From Oxytricha trifallax (taxonomy: Eukaryota > Ciliophora > Spirotrichea > Sporadotrichida > Oxytrichidae), in contig ARYC01002703.1 in assembly GCA_000711775.1 (NCBI GenBank), forward strand, positions 1 to 64,000: a stretch of DNA of 64,000 nt, in the 5' to 3' direction. Within the stretch, counting starts at the first letter, position 1; each line of letters starts with the position of its first letter. Positions 23,873 through 38,200 of the stretch are shown one piece after another. The notes beneath the pieces were generated by a model. It saw only the letters and a list, made by a program, of their open reading frames with translations. It searched no databases and was not told the DNA's origin. Position numbers and translations under genes: made by a program.

Positions 23873-26259
23873 TAAATGTAAATAAACTATTTTTATTTAA
23901 TAAAGCAATAATTAGAGTAAAAACGAAATAATTATTAATGATAAAATTTACAAATAAATTTAATAAAATTAATTATATTAAATATAAATTTGACTAACTA
24001 AAAGAAGATGATTAAGATTACTAATAAATTTAATGTTAAACTAATATATTTTGCTTTAGTTAATCATAGATATTTTAAGATTATCAAATTTATAAATTCT
24101 ACAAAATTACTCAATATGGTTTAAAAAAATTACTTAAATGAGTAATTTATATAGATTAAGAGTTATTCATTTAAAAATAGCACTTTCAAATAATTTCTCT
24201 ATAAATAGTCCCCCCCAATTTAGTTTTTTTCTATTTAAATTATGATTTGCTTTTAATCTCTACTTCATAAAAATAGAATTTTATTATCTATTGATTCACA
24301 GGCATATAAATCTCTGCTATTTTAATTATTAATTATGTTTGAATTTAAAATTTATAACAATTAAGTAATGCTGAAAAATTATACCGATTTCATTAATTAA
24401 AATTGTATGATACTAATAAATAAATTATTTCAATTCTACTCTTCTTAATTTTTAAGAGCAAAAAGAATTAGCATAAGTTAAATATATGACACAAGGAGAC
24501 TAATTAATTGTTCGCTAGGTGGTAATTATCTATGGGGTAAATTAAAAATTGTCAGATGATATTTTAGACGTTATGTATTCTTAAAAAAGTTATATTTATT
24601 ATAAATCGCATATTTTCATTGTATAGTAGCATAATTTTAAAAAATTCCCTATTTTTATTTAAAGCCAGATAGATAAAATCAGTCAAAATCTACTACTCAA
24701 CTCAAATTATATTGAAATAATTAATATTTTGGCAAAAATATTTAAAATTATTCTAAAGAATGAAATATTTTTTGTTATATTTTTATGATAAACATGAATC
24801 GAAATTAATAACTTTTAGTTATTTTATTTATTAAGTATCAAGATTATTAGGATTAACAATGTTTAATTTAAATATTAGCAAAAATAAAATGATTAATATC
24901 CATTTATATGAATTCAAAAAAAATATATAAAATTATAGGATATAAAAATGTAGTTAAATAAATATACCTTAATAAAATGCTTAATATTTAAAACCAGCAA
25001 TAAGATTGCATAGTATTCGAGATAGATAAATTTATCAATTTATCGTTAGAATATTTATAATTTAAATATATTTTGGGGGGAAGTTTCCTGCCGCGTGTTT
25101 ATGCCTCTTTTACGGTAGTTTCCAGACCTTAACATTGAATTATATATATTTTTGCATTAAAATATTAGAACCATATAAATTTTAATTTCAATTACTATTA
25201 CCATGTCCTTAACAACTTTTAATAATAAATAATAAATAAGGTATATTATTATTCTATGTCAAATACTATATTGAAAAGAAGTAAAGTAATTGTTTTTTAT
25301 TAATAATTAATATTATTTTCATTAATATTTTAATTCTTCATCAAGGTATAAAATATATTAGATGCAAGATTATAAATAACTATATCATAATTGAAGATAA
25401 AAATTTGAGTGATTTATCAAAATTACATATTTTTATCTATAGGCAGGAATCTACCCCCAAAATAAGATCTTATATAAAATATAGAACTTCCATATCTCTT
25501 ATGTAAATTAAAATAATATTCAGAAGATAATAACTTTTTAAGTTAAACAAATATTAGTTAATTTTATAAATACCTTTGATTTATAATTTGAAATTTATTA
25601 ATTAAAAAGCTATTGTTAATTTGAATTTGTCAATCAAAGCATTTATTCCAAAAAGACATCTTGAAAGATCGATAAAAAATCAAATAATTTATACGAATTG
25701 ATTGAAGTTAAATATTTCAAAATAATTTTTAAGCATAATTTTTCATTTAGTTAATCTGTTATATTAGTATGCTTTAAACTTTGTTTTTAAACTCATATTG
25801 GTAAAATTAAAGTAATCAATAAAAATTAGGGTTAAACGACTTTAATTTATAAAGTAAATTTATGAAAATTTAAACATTGCGAAAATTTTCTTATTAAAGC
25901 ATAAGAAATAAAAAGTTAACTTCATTCAAGACTTAACTTCACTGTTTTAATTTAAATTTCAATTTATTAGACTATAACAAATATATAAGCAAGATTATTA
26001 TTATATTGACAATAAATAAGTTAGTAATTATGAAAATTTTCTCTTATTTATTTGAATTATACATAAAATGTTTTCAATTAAAAACAATATTAAATAGTTA
26101 TTATTGATTTTTTTATTGCTAATATATGATGTATTATAATAAATGTTTATTTTATAATTGATTATTCAATAATTTTAAACTAAAAATGACTGTAATAAAA
26201 ATAATATCAATAATCTGAGAGTCAATTAATTATAATCCAAATTAAATTCAAATTTAAAT
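23873..26259. other. Spacer between units 2 and 3
   Basis: AT-rich. It contains the small TIR element at ~25070-25465 and isolated runs such as AGTCCCCCCAATTTAG (~24206). No coding sequence recognised. Confidence 0.5.
25070..25465. mobile_element. Small TIR element, ~400 bp (GGGGGGAAGTTTCCTGCC ends)
   Basis: Left end TTTTGGGGGGAAGTTTCCTGCC, right end GGCAGGAATCTACCCCCAAAA, near-perfect reverse complements. The interior is AT-rich and non-coding. Flanking duplication is at most TA. Same end motif as the element split by TBE B. Confidence 0.6.
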
Positions 26260-29200
26260 ATGTAATCAAAATAAATAACTAAAAATATGCTGAGAGTTCA
26301 CACTTGTTCTGATACTTTAAGATTAATTTTTGCATTTCGAATCTTATAAACATCTATAAATATTTAAATATTTTAGTATATATACAATCTCTAGCTCAGC
26401 AAAAAATATTTCTTATAATAAATTAGTAAAAATGTTTTTTTTAAGTTTATAATTAAATTATTGACAGTATTAAATGCAAAGATATTAAGAATAAATCAAT
26501 AGACCATTTATGTTCATAATAAATAAGTGTTAAATGTAAAAGAGAATTTACAAATTATTTAAAAATAATCTTTGTATATAATTGCAAGAATCTTCTCTCC
26601 CATTTAGTTATTAATGCATTTGTTGACACAAGGAATATCATAAGACTTCAACGAGTAAACAGCTTTATGATGAATTTTGTCCCAAAAAACTTCACTAAAA
26701 TTAGGAAAGATCATAGATTAATATGGAACATTAACCTAGACATTGATTCACTTATTTTGAAACATTTCAGAAACTCAAAGATGGTCAGTCTTGTTGAAAA
26801 ATTCTATATTAACATACCTGACTTGGCAGGCTTGATGATGTTACCTGAGATTCTGATTGTAATATAATCATTTTAAATAAGATATTTATTTTAATAGCAT
26901 TTAAATTAAAATTACATTATTAATTATAGTAATATAAGAGAGGCTATTAAAGAAAAAAATTAATTAATTGGACATATAATTAATTTTAGATATGGATTTT
27001 TTTCTAATTTTTAAAAAAAATCATATTAATTTCTAGATCAAATTTTCAAGAAAATTGCCAATTTTTAATTAAAATTACCTAAATTTATTAATTATATATT
27101 TTAAATCATTAATTTTTTTTCACAAATCTATTCATAGTTGAGTAAATTATTTAACTATCAAATCAAAGGGGGGGGGGTCTAAGTCGGTGCAAAATTTTTT
27201 TTCTCAAAAACATCAAAATCCCTAAGTCGGTGCATGATCAATTTTCGTCATTATTTATATATTTTATCATCCTGCCCCACATAAAAGTATCATTATTAAC
27301 TTAAATTTATGTATCAGCTTCTGAATCGAACTCCTTCATTGAATTTTGATCATAGGACACTTAAAATATTATAACAAAAATATTTTTTCTCTGTGACAGA
27401 TATTTGTTTAAGTAGAATAAAAAACATTATTTCATATTTTAATATCTAATTAGTCAGGAAGCAACAAAATTGGGGATAAAGAACATCATAATTATTCACT
27501 AAATTTAATGATGTTTGGCCATATTATAAAAACTATTGACTCAATTAATTGTCTTTTTTAAATACACTAAAATATGTACGAATTTTTTATTCCAGACATC
27601 ATTAAATTTAGTGAATAATTATGATGTTCTTAATCCCCAATTTTGTTGCTCCTGACTAATTAGATATTAAAATATGAAATAATGTTTTTTATTCTACTTA
27701 AACAAATATCTGTCACAGAGAAAAAATATTTTTGTTATAATATTTTAAGTGTCCTATGATCAAAATTCAATGAAGGAGTTCGATTCAGAAGCTGATACAT
27801 AAATTTAAGTTAATAATGATACTTTTTATGTGGGGCAGGATGATAAAATATATAAATAATGACGAAAATTGATCATGCACCGACTTAGGGATTTTGATGT
27901 TTTTGAGAAAAAAAATTTTGCACCGACTTAGGATTTTGAAAAATTTTTTGCACCGACTTAGACCCCCCCCAAATCAAATAAATATTCATTAATTTACAAT
28001 AAAATATTTAATATATTTTGTATATAAAATTTTTTTATTTTCTTATTCGCAGATCCTAGACTTATAAACTTATAAACCTTTCTAAATTGGTAGAATCATT
28101 TATAATTGATATTTTAATAAAGATCTTACATATTTTGAATATTAATTATCTATAAATCTAATAATAAATAAATAATTCCATTAGAAACAATTTTTTACTT
28201 AAAATTTGTTAAGATAAATAAATTTTTAATCAAAATAGCTTTGTAAATTTATGATATTTTCAATTAGAATTAAAAAATTAGCTTCAAATAAAGACTTTTA
28301 TCTAATTCAGTTATAATTTTAATAGATAATAAAATTCAATAATTACTTAAAATAAAATAAATGTCAATAAGATGAAAGAATCAAAATGATATTATTTTTA
28401 TTAAGGCTTTAAATAAATAATTAAGAATAGATAATCCATTAAATCTATATTGCATCTTTACCTACATTAAGCAAAATTTTAATATTTTTAATTTAATAAG
28501 ATAGATGAATGAAATCAAATTATATTTTCAAATCTTTTATTGTAAATTGAATTTTTAAATTGGCTTTAAATAGATTAATAGACAACTCTTGGCAGTTTAT
28601 AATTTACAAGAAATTGACACTTTAAAATATTAATCTTTGAATAATTCAACTAAACATATAAACTAAAGATTTTATATTTTTTACGTACTTTTCTTGAGAA
28701 AAAAAATTATTTAAAAGTAAACTAATCTCTAATTTTTAATTATTGTAAATTTAACTTTTTTAAAAATATCTTCAATTTACATAATCAATTTTTTATTTAT
28801 ATGAGTTTATTGGTTTTTTACTGACTACAGATTATGAAATTTGGACAATAGTTATATAATTTAATTTTATGTTACAAGTATTAATTATTTACTAAAATTA
28901 AGAGTAATAATTATATATCATAAAATCAAAGCGTTCAAAATCTTTTTAACCTTCTAGAGTTATGATTTATTTATATTTCAAGAAATTTTCAGAAAGAAAG
29001 TTATATTAAATTTGAATTTGAAGATTATCTTTACAAAAAATGCTTGAGTATTTTTTTAAGTATAAAATCGTGGGTAGAAATTCAGCGAATTAATCAACGA
29101 AGAGAAATATAATAAATTGTTTATAAAATAATCTTTATCATTAAAATCATTGATATTTTTAAAACCTGATTTGTAAGATTCTGTTTGTACCTACTATTTT

Positions 29201-32200
29201 ACTCTCTTAATTATTTCTATCTATAATTTCACTCAATATCTTCATCATTGTAAAAAAATTCTTGAATTTATGGATTTATTCATATTTTGCATCTTTAATC
29301 AAGTTAGAATTTCTTATTGTATTTTTGTGAATTATTTTCTGAAGTCTTGATATATCTAATAATTAAAATTATGTAAAGTTTCAACGATTTCGTCAAATAT
29401 TTAAAGATAGTTAATCAAGCATAAATAAGGAAATATAAATTTTGAAAATTAAGTAATAAATAAATATACAATAGAGTTTATAGTTTAAAGAACTGTGATG
29501 TTAGGCATAGGTTCAGAAAGATAATTTTTGAAAATGTATATAACTTGATCGGCAAAATTGTAATACTTTTTTTATTTGATAATTTTATAATTCACAAAAA
29601 TTGAGTTAAATTCATTTCTTTATCTTTGTAGATTAATTTTCTGAATACAACCCACGATTTTTTACTAAAATAATACTCAAGGGGTTTTATTGAATCTATA
29701 TTTAAATATTTTTTATATTTTTCTTACAGAAATAATTTTTTTTCTAATTTCCATTCAATTTTATAATTAATAATATTTTAGCTTTTATTTACCAAAAATG
29801 AAATATTTATATACATTTATAATTAATAATTATAAAAAGTTGTCTTAAGGAACAATCAAAGCAAAGTTTCAATTGATAATGGATTTGATTCATTTTTGCT
29901 TACTCATAAGTTTACTTCTTAATTTATTTATCTTTTCTTAAAAATAAAGTTTAGTAATTCAACAAACTCTTAATATCGTTTAAAAGTTTAATATTGATAA
30001 TTTATAAAATATAAGTTCTAATAACTCTAAAGACTGATCTCAAGATAACAAGAGTTTAAGATCAATAATTATATGGATTTTTCAACTTAAAAGAGCAAAA
30101 TTATAATAGCATTAATTTATTATTGAATTAACTATATTTAAAGAGCAGAATTATAGTTTATAATTTCCTAATGGCTTTTGAAAATCTTTCTATTGATTGG
30201 TCAATTAATCAAATCTATTTAAGATTTTATTATTAATTACAAAATTTAAATTTTTTAATGCTCAGTAACGATACATCAATTTAGAGTACAGACATTTAAA
30301 TATTAGCAATTTTATTTCATTTATATTTTATTTATAAACTAAATAATTTAATATAAAGCTACATTTTTATTGCTTTAACTAAATAATATTGAAAAGGTAA
30401 AATATACGAAAATTTAAAATTCTTGTATATTTACATTATAAAAATTAAAATAAATTTCTATCAATATCAAAATTAAAATTATAGTATTATTAACGTAATT
30501 TTTTAAAATTATAGTATCTAATTTTATTTTACAAAATTGAATTTAATGAATTTCCAATAAATTGCTTATAAATAATGTTAATTGAATTATTATTTACATG
30601 AACTTAGATATTCTAGATTAAATCTTCAAAAAAACTAAAATGATGCATCTAGATTCCAATAAAAACCCCAAAACCTCTGGAGTTTATATTTAAATATTAA
30701 TAAATTAAATGAGAAAAGATACCCAGTTTTAAAATATTTTACAAATATAAGTAAGCTTAGAGTCATATGGCAGTTCTCGAAATTAAATCTTCTAATTTGA
30801 TGTTTGATTGTTTCCTCAGTTGCTTAACTCTTTTAGCTTGGCTTAATAATATTTTTATATGTAAGCTCTATTAAGCCTCGATTAATATTTTATTTATCTA
30901 AATATTGCCTAACTCTTTACTTTGAACTCTTTTACACTTGCAGCTAAATTTATTTTTCTAGGCTAGTCGCTATCTAAATTATTACTCCTAGAACCCAGAT
31001 ATTAAATGAAGTGACTCCATCTCTCCAATCTTCTTTCTCTGGGAAATTTCAAGGAAACCTTATAAATTTCCTAATTCAGAGGCTTTCACTCATTGAACTC
31101 TGTTGAAGTCAATAATATTAAGTCTAAGAGGCTGAAATATCATCATAATTTTCTCTGGCTTTAAGTTTCTATGAACATAACCAAGCTTGATAAGCTTTTC
31201 AATACCCTCAACTGTTTGTTACACGAACTAATCAATTTATCTTTGGCAACTGTTAATAGGTGATAATTCTCTGCAAGCCAATTTAAGGAAATGAAGTTAA
31301 ATTTATCATGATCATTTCCAAAAAATAAAGTATCCATCAATTATATATATATATATACTTACATTCTCTATTATTTAACTGCTAAAGAGTAAAATACTCA
31401 TTAGCGTATTCAAATCAGTTTGAGCTTAATTTGGATATATAGTTATTAAACATTTTAAAATTTGGAATGGTCCTAATTAAGTTCAAACCTTAAATTTAAA
31501 TCCTAATAAACTTTGAACTTAATTTGGAGGACCTCCTAGAATAATTAAACATTTTTAGGAGCAATTTAACGGAGATAGATAGATAAAAATGGATATCAAT
31601 CTGCGAAACTTGGAGCAAGTTTTTCAATGATTCCCTCATATCTTTTCAATACTGACCTGAAGAAAGTCTTCATATTTTTTAGTAATACTTTTTTAAGCAT
31701 AGATTTGTTTTCCATAATTTTGAATTTTATTTAAATTTTTAGAAAGAGGAAAAAGATGGAGTCTATGAACGATGAAATGAAGACAAAGACAATTCAAACT
31801 CAAGATTTAATATGAAAATTTCGAAGTAAAGAGGTCCTTTATAGGTACTTGGTTTAGGAAGGTAAATTCTTAACAAAGATTAATAAATCATTGATTATTA
31901 GATTGTTTTTGCCAATTCAGATGGAACTCTAATCTCATTTTTATTAGCCTTACTATGTGTATAGAAAAAAGGTTTTAATTCTAAAGAAGTTATGATTAAT
32001 GAATTATCTAAACTCCCTTTTATTATCAGTGACAATCCTATTTGACGATGCTAAGAGTTATCAAGATTTTGTCTCTATATTTTATCAAAGCAACAACTAT
32101 AAAATAAGTTGCCAAAGAAAAATTACTTCTTTGGTATCCTTGGAACTCGGAAACCTGAGTAATTAAATTTAGTAATTGAGAAGCTCACAAAATTATCTAC

Positions 32201-35200
32201 AGTATTTGTAAAAAAAATAAGCAAGGTATTAAAATTAGTGACATGGTGCTTTAGAAAATTTAAAAACATCTTTTCATATCAAGTATATAATTTTTATAAT
32301 ATTATAGAAAAATCTGGCACTGCTAAATTTTGATGAAAGAACGCAGCAATTTAAATTGAGAGAGAAAATTTTAAAAAAGCTTGAATTGGGAAGTAGAATC
32401 TTCATAAATTTATAAAAGCCAAACAAATTAAACATAGATGCAAAAGTGGTACTAAGAAAAGAAAATATGTTCAAGCTAGTCTTAAGAGGAAGAATAAAAA
32501 GAGAAACCAATCAAAACCCCAAAACCCTTTGAGTAGTTTGATTGAGTTTTTGATTGATAAAAGTAGACAATTAAGGCATACTTTATTAGGTTTTAATAGG
32601 GTTTATGTTGGGGTTTAATGTTTAAATATTAGTAATTTAAGTAAGTATAACAAGCGAGTTTTTAAAATATTTCACACAAACATAAGCTTAGAGTCATGTG
32701 GCAGTTCTCTGAATTTTATCTTTCTTAGTTGATGTTTGATTGTTTCTATTGTTTGTTAATTCTCTTAGCTTGGCTTGATAATAGTTGAGTATGCAAGTTC
32801 TCTGAGACCTCCATTTATTTTATTTTTATCGAGATATTGTTTGATTCTCAGCTTAGAATCTCTCTCACCCCTGCAGCTAAAGTAATCGTTTCTAGACATG
32901 TCGCTCTCTATTATTATTACCTTAAGAGCCCAGATATCCCATTAATTGTCTCCATCTCTCCAATCCTCTCTCTCTGGGAAATATCCTGGAGTGGCGTATG
33001 CATTTCCTTATGCAGAGGCTTGTACTCTTTGAGCTCTGTTGAAGTCAATAATATAAACTCTAAGAGGCTGAAAGTTCATTGTTCACCCCAACCCCCTCCC
33101 CCCATACCTAACCGAAGGCGCGCCCCTCCCCACCTTCATAATAATAACTATTTTTCACAATTCATTTCTTGTCCTCAGGACCGATGATACATGTAATATA
33201 TGATTTTATTGGTTTCATTTTGTCTGTCGACCATTTATTGTGCAAACCTCTATAGGGAAACGCTATATAGTCAACACAAACCTATATATAATGTTATGCA
33301 AATTTGTGTTATGTTATAGATAGCTACTTTTATATAAAAATATGATTACTTCTATCTAGTATACCATAATAGTCCTTAATTAATTGAGAAAATATTTTTG
33401 TTAGTGACTATTCATGGCCTATACTAGATAGAAAGTAATCATTATTTTCTATATCAAAAGTACTATCACTCAAGATAACACAATTTCATAAAATACTATA
33501 TAGTTTGTGCTGACTATATAGCGTTTCCCTATAGAGGTTTGCACAATAAATGGTCGACAGACAAAATGAAACCAATAAAATCATATATTACATGTATCAT
33601 CGGTCCTGAGGACAAGAAATGAATTGTGAAAAATAGTTATTATTATGAAGGTGGGGAGAGGGCCTCGGTTTAGGTATGGGGCGAGGGGTGGTTTACGGGG
33701 CTCGGGTGAAAGTTCATCATGATGTTCTCTGGCTTTAAGTCTCTTTGATCATATTCTAGCTTGTGAAGCTCTTCAATCCCCTCAACTATCTGCTATACTA
33801 TTTAGCTAACTTATCTCTGACATCTATTGTCGGATAAGAATTCTCTGTAAGTCATTTCTAGAAAAGGAGGACTGAAGGCTACATGATCTTTAACGAGTAA
33901 AATAGCATCAATTATTGAAAGGATATTTCTTGTAAGCATATTAGTCGTCACTAATGACTCTCTTCTCTATTTTATCTTCAAGAGTGAGGTAGCTTTCTAG
34001 GCAAGAATCTAAGTCAATAATTTTTAATATATGAATCTTCATTGCCTCTATTTTAATCATGATTTTATTGATCTCAGAGATTGGAAAGTTCTTGACTGTT
34101 TTCTTCATTTTGATTTATTTCTACACTTCAACTCTAAGAGACTCCATTGGGTCTCTTGATCTTCATTTTTAGAGGAATTTATTCCATGTAGGTTCATGAA
34201 TAAAGACAAAACTTTGATTGTGCTTTTTCTTTAAGTGCTCTTTGAGGTCTCTAGTATGAGAATATGGCTTCTCACAGAAATCACAGACATACTTCCCATC
34301 TTTCTTTTAATGCTTGAGATATAACCTTGGCATATCGTTGTGTATATCTCTCAAGTGTCTCTTATAAGTGACTTGTAAGGGAAAGCTTTATTGCATTCTT
34401 TGCATTAATAGTCAACTTTGGCTGGTATTTATTAATGCTCTTTGGCAGGTTGTTTTACCTCTTCCTCAATTTGCGCAGCTTCTATGATAACCTCCTACTT
34501 AACATAAATTCTAATCTCAAAGCTAGACTGGTCAAAGTTGCAATAAATAGGCTCCCACTAAGTACAAGCGTCTTTGGTCTCTACTTTTCTTGGTTGCTGG
34601 AATGATAACTTTTATTGACTTTATCCAGGTAATGCCGCCCTTCCAAAGGTTAGCGCTCATTTTAGTTTGCTGATATATTTTATAATAATAATGATAAAAT
34701 ATACCTTGATAAACTATAATAGTTGAGTATTATAACACTCTGGTAGATTCTCGGCTGAGAAGCAAGAAAATTAAATAACCATAAAAGACTGTAAGTTGAC
34801 ATATTTTATGAGAATTTTATATGTTTTAGTAAATTAAAACACTACTAATGAAGTTTTGATTCTCTCAGAGGTAAAGTTATTAAACATTTTTAAATTTAAT
34901 ATGCTCCTAATTAAGGTTTAACCTTAAAATTTAGCTCCTAATAAAGTTTTAATTTAATTTTGGAGGACCTCCTAAAATAATTAAGCATTATTAGGAGCAA
35001 TTTAATGGAGATAGATTGATAAAAATGGAAATCAATCTGTGAAACTTGGAGCAAGATTTTCAATGCTTCTCCTCATATCTTTTCAAGGTTGACCTCCAGT
35101 AGGTCCTCCCTATTTAGTAGTAAGATTTTAATAAACTTAGAATGGATATCTCATAATTTTAAATTTCATTAAGATTTCTAGAAAGAGGAAGCAAGATGGA

Positions 35201-38200
35201 GTCTATGAATGATGCAATGAAGAGAATTTAATCTCAAGATTTAATAGAAAACTTTTCGAAGTAAAGAGGAACTCTCTCGGTACTTGGTTTAGCAAGGTAA
35301 ACTTTTAACTAATACTAATAAATTAAATATAGTTGGATTGTTCTTGCCAACCCAATATGGAACAAAAATCTCGTTCTTAAAAGCATTTGTAAGCGAAGAG
35401 AAAAAACAATTAAGACTAATGAAATAAAGATGATAGAGATACCTAACTACCTTGAAATATCCGTAACAAGTCTCAATGATGATGCTAGAGTGATCCAGAA
35501 AATGCTCTTTACCTTCCATCAAAGCTATAACTCTCTAATAAGTTGCCAGAGAGAAACTTCTTTTTTGGTGTCTTTGGAACTCTAAAACCTGAATACTTAA
35601 ATGAAGTAATTTAAGAAGCTCACAAGAAACGCTACAGCATCTCTCCTGAAGAAAAAGAGAAGCAAGGAATAAAAATAAGCGACACCTGGCTCTAGGAACT
35701 ACAGAAGCATCCATTCATCTCAAGTAAGCTTAGTCTTCTAACTTTATAGAAAAACCTGGAACTGCTATATACTTGATGAAAGAGCGCAGCAAGTTAAACA
35801 GAGAGAGAAAGTTACAAGTAAAGCATGAATTGAGTAAGAGACTGTTCAAAGATTTCTATAAGCCAGACGAGATGAACATAGAAACAGGAGCTGGCACTAA
35901 GAAAATAAACATGGGCCTAAGCAAGCCTTAAGAGGAAGAAAAGAAAGAGAAGCCATATCCCTTTACGTGCAAATTTAATATGTGAACTTATTCATTCATT
36001 TAAATCTAAAACTTATTTATATACACAAAATCTCACTTCTCTTGCGCACAACTTTTGCTTTCTCATCGCTGACTCTCTTAGCAGCACTCTTAATAAAATC
36101 GACTGTATCTATCTTTAAATCATGAATCAGATGATAGAGTAAAAGTTTCTTGTAGTGGCCTTTTAATAGGCCCCAATATAATTCAATTCTATTGAACTGA
36201 GGACTGTAGGGACATTAAATACTGGTGTTATGTTTAGCCTTTCATATTCCTTGTGTCTTTAGTTTTATGAACTGGCAAGATATCTACAAACAGAATAATC
36301 TCTTAGTCAGCGTACTTATCTCTGAGTTATTACAAGAACTAAATATATTATTCAGTCTACATAGAACGAGGGTGGATAACATAAGTCCCGAGGTCATTAT
36401 CTTCGCTTATTCCACCAATTATAGCATAAGTTTAAACCTTAACTTTTTGATCGTATACTTCAGTGTTGCTATATCTTTTATACCAAGACCTTGATATGAA
36501 GGTATTAAACGTGAATACTGCCTCATCAGCGTGTATGAACTTATTGTTATTAGTAATAGCCCTCTGCATTTAATCGAATATATAATTTAAATTATCCTTA
36601 TAAAATGGAACATTAAAGTCAATCACTCTCTTAATGCGATTGACTGTTTTGTATGATATTCCGTTCTTTTTATATATGTTCGCTATAGATTAAGAAGAGA
36701 TATGAAGCTCAGGAAATTGGAGATGAACATCACAGCTCTCTAGGCCAGAGAGAAGTGAGCCCAGTATTTAAGAGTTCTTTCATTAATAAGATAATCGATA
36801 CGTTGCTGCTAAAATTTTAGAGATCTTTTAGGCTAGAATTAAGCTGCTATCTCTTTAAATTTAATGCTAAAAGACAGTGAGACCTCACAGTTGCAGGAGA
36901 TTTATGGAGCAGTCTTGCTATAGATGTGTAATTTAGACTAGGTTTGAGTTTATCACTATAATAATCTCACCCATAACGCAACTTAAACAATAAATCTATA
37001 TACTCACTGTCATAAACTGATCCCTAACCTCGCATTTACTCACTTAAATTACTAATATTTAAACATTAAACCCTCAACATAAACCCTATTAAAACCCTAA
37101 TAAAGTATGCCTTAATAGTCTACTTTTGTCAATCAAAAACTCAATTAAACTACTGAAAGGGTTTTGGTGTTTTGAATCCTTTTAGAGGTTAAATTGATAT
37201 GTGATCTAATTAATTCGTTTAAATCTAATACTTTAGTTATAAACAAAAAATCTCCTTTCTCAAGCGCATGCTTAGATTTCTCTTTTTTGCAGACTCTCTT
37301 AACAGCTTCTTAATAAAATTGACTGTATCTATCTAAAGTCCTGCATATAGGGATAGAGTAGTAGTTGAAGTTCTTGTAATGGTTTCAAAAGCCCCTAATA
37401 TAACTCGAATCCATTGAACTGAAGGCTTTAGGGGACATTAAATACATGTTAAGTCTTTCATATTCTTTCTTGAGTCTTATATTTTATGAACTGACTATTT
37501 ATCAACAAATATAATATTATCTTAGACTCTTTACTTGTTAATAAGCTATTACAAGAACTTAATATATATTTGAGACTCTTTAAGGAATGAGGGTGAATTA
37601 CACCAGTCCCAAGGCCACTCTTTTCCCACAAGAATTGAATGCGTTTAAACCTTAATTTTTTTATAGTACATTTTTATTTTACTGTACCTCTTGTAACAAT
37701 ACCTAGATTTGGAAGTATTTTAGGTGAATGCCTAAAATTTTTATTATGCTCTTAAACCCTACGCTTTTAATCGAATTTATAATATAATTTATCACTAAAA
37801 AATGGAAGATTAAAGTCAATCACTCTCTTATGTCGATTGGCTGTTTTGTTAGACATTCACAAGAGTTGCTTCCAGGTAAACTTTATCTTGTATTCTGCCT
37901 TACTCGGGCATCTAGTTCTAGTGGTTCGCCATGAAATCAGGAAGCAAAAATCTATCTGGAATTAGGCCAAAGTCTGTCTAGAATTTCGGGGTGCCTAAAA
38001 GTCAATCTTGAACCAGTTTTTGTGGAGAAAATTCAATTCAGAAGCCTTCAAAGAACAACATTATAAATCTAAATGAATTTAGACTAGATCCATCTAGATT
38101 TTTAACTCAGACGAGAAATAGTAAAACTAGCTGAAACTGGCAGGTGCTAGTATTACTGCAGTAGAAAAAGTTTACCTGGAAGCAACTCTTGTGATTCCGC

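Larger units (their letters stand above)
32512..37174. mobile_element. TBE C: telomere-bearing element nested in TBE D
   Basis: CAAAACCCCAAAACCCTTTG at 32512 and the inverted end at 37174, flanked by AAT (32509-32511, 37175-37177). Length is 4663 bp, of which 630 bp is a foldback in its kinase gene. Gene order: kinase (-), 22-kDa (+), transposase (-). Sequence is close to TBE B and E, so insertion was recent relative to TBE D. Confidence 0.9.

Noticed and set aside
27168-27970. Repeated CACCGACTTAG units as a CRISPR-like array
   Set aside because: Only two to three copies, unevenly spaced, mirrored on the opposite arm of a hairpin, and in a eukaryotic setting.
32837-33187. 116-residue + strand ORF spanning the TBE C kinase and FB4
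   Set aside because: It is antisense to the kinase gene and runs into the C-rich foldback arm; no similarity or codon signal.
36225-36494. 89-residue + strand ORF in TBE C
   Set aside because: Antisense shadow of the transposase.
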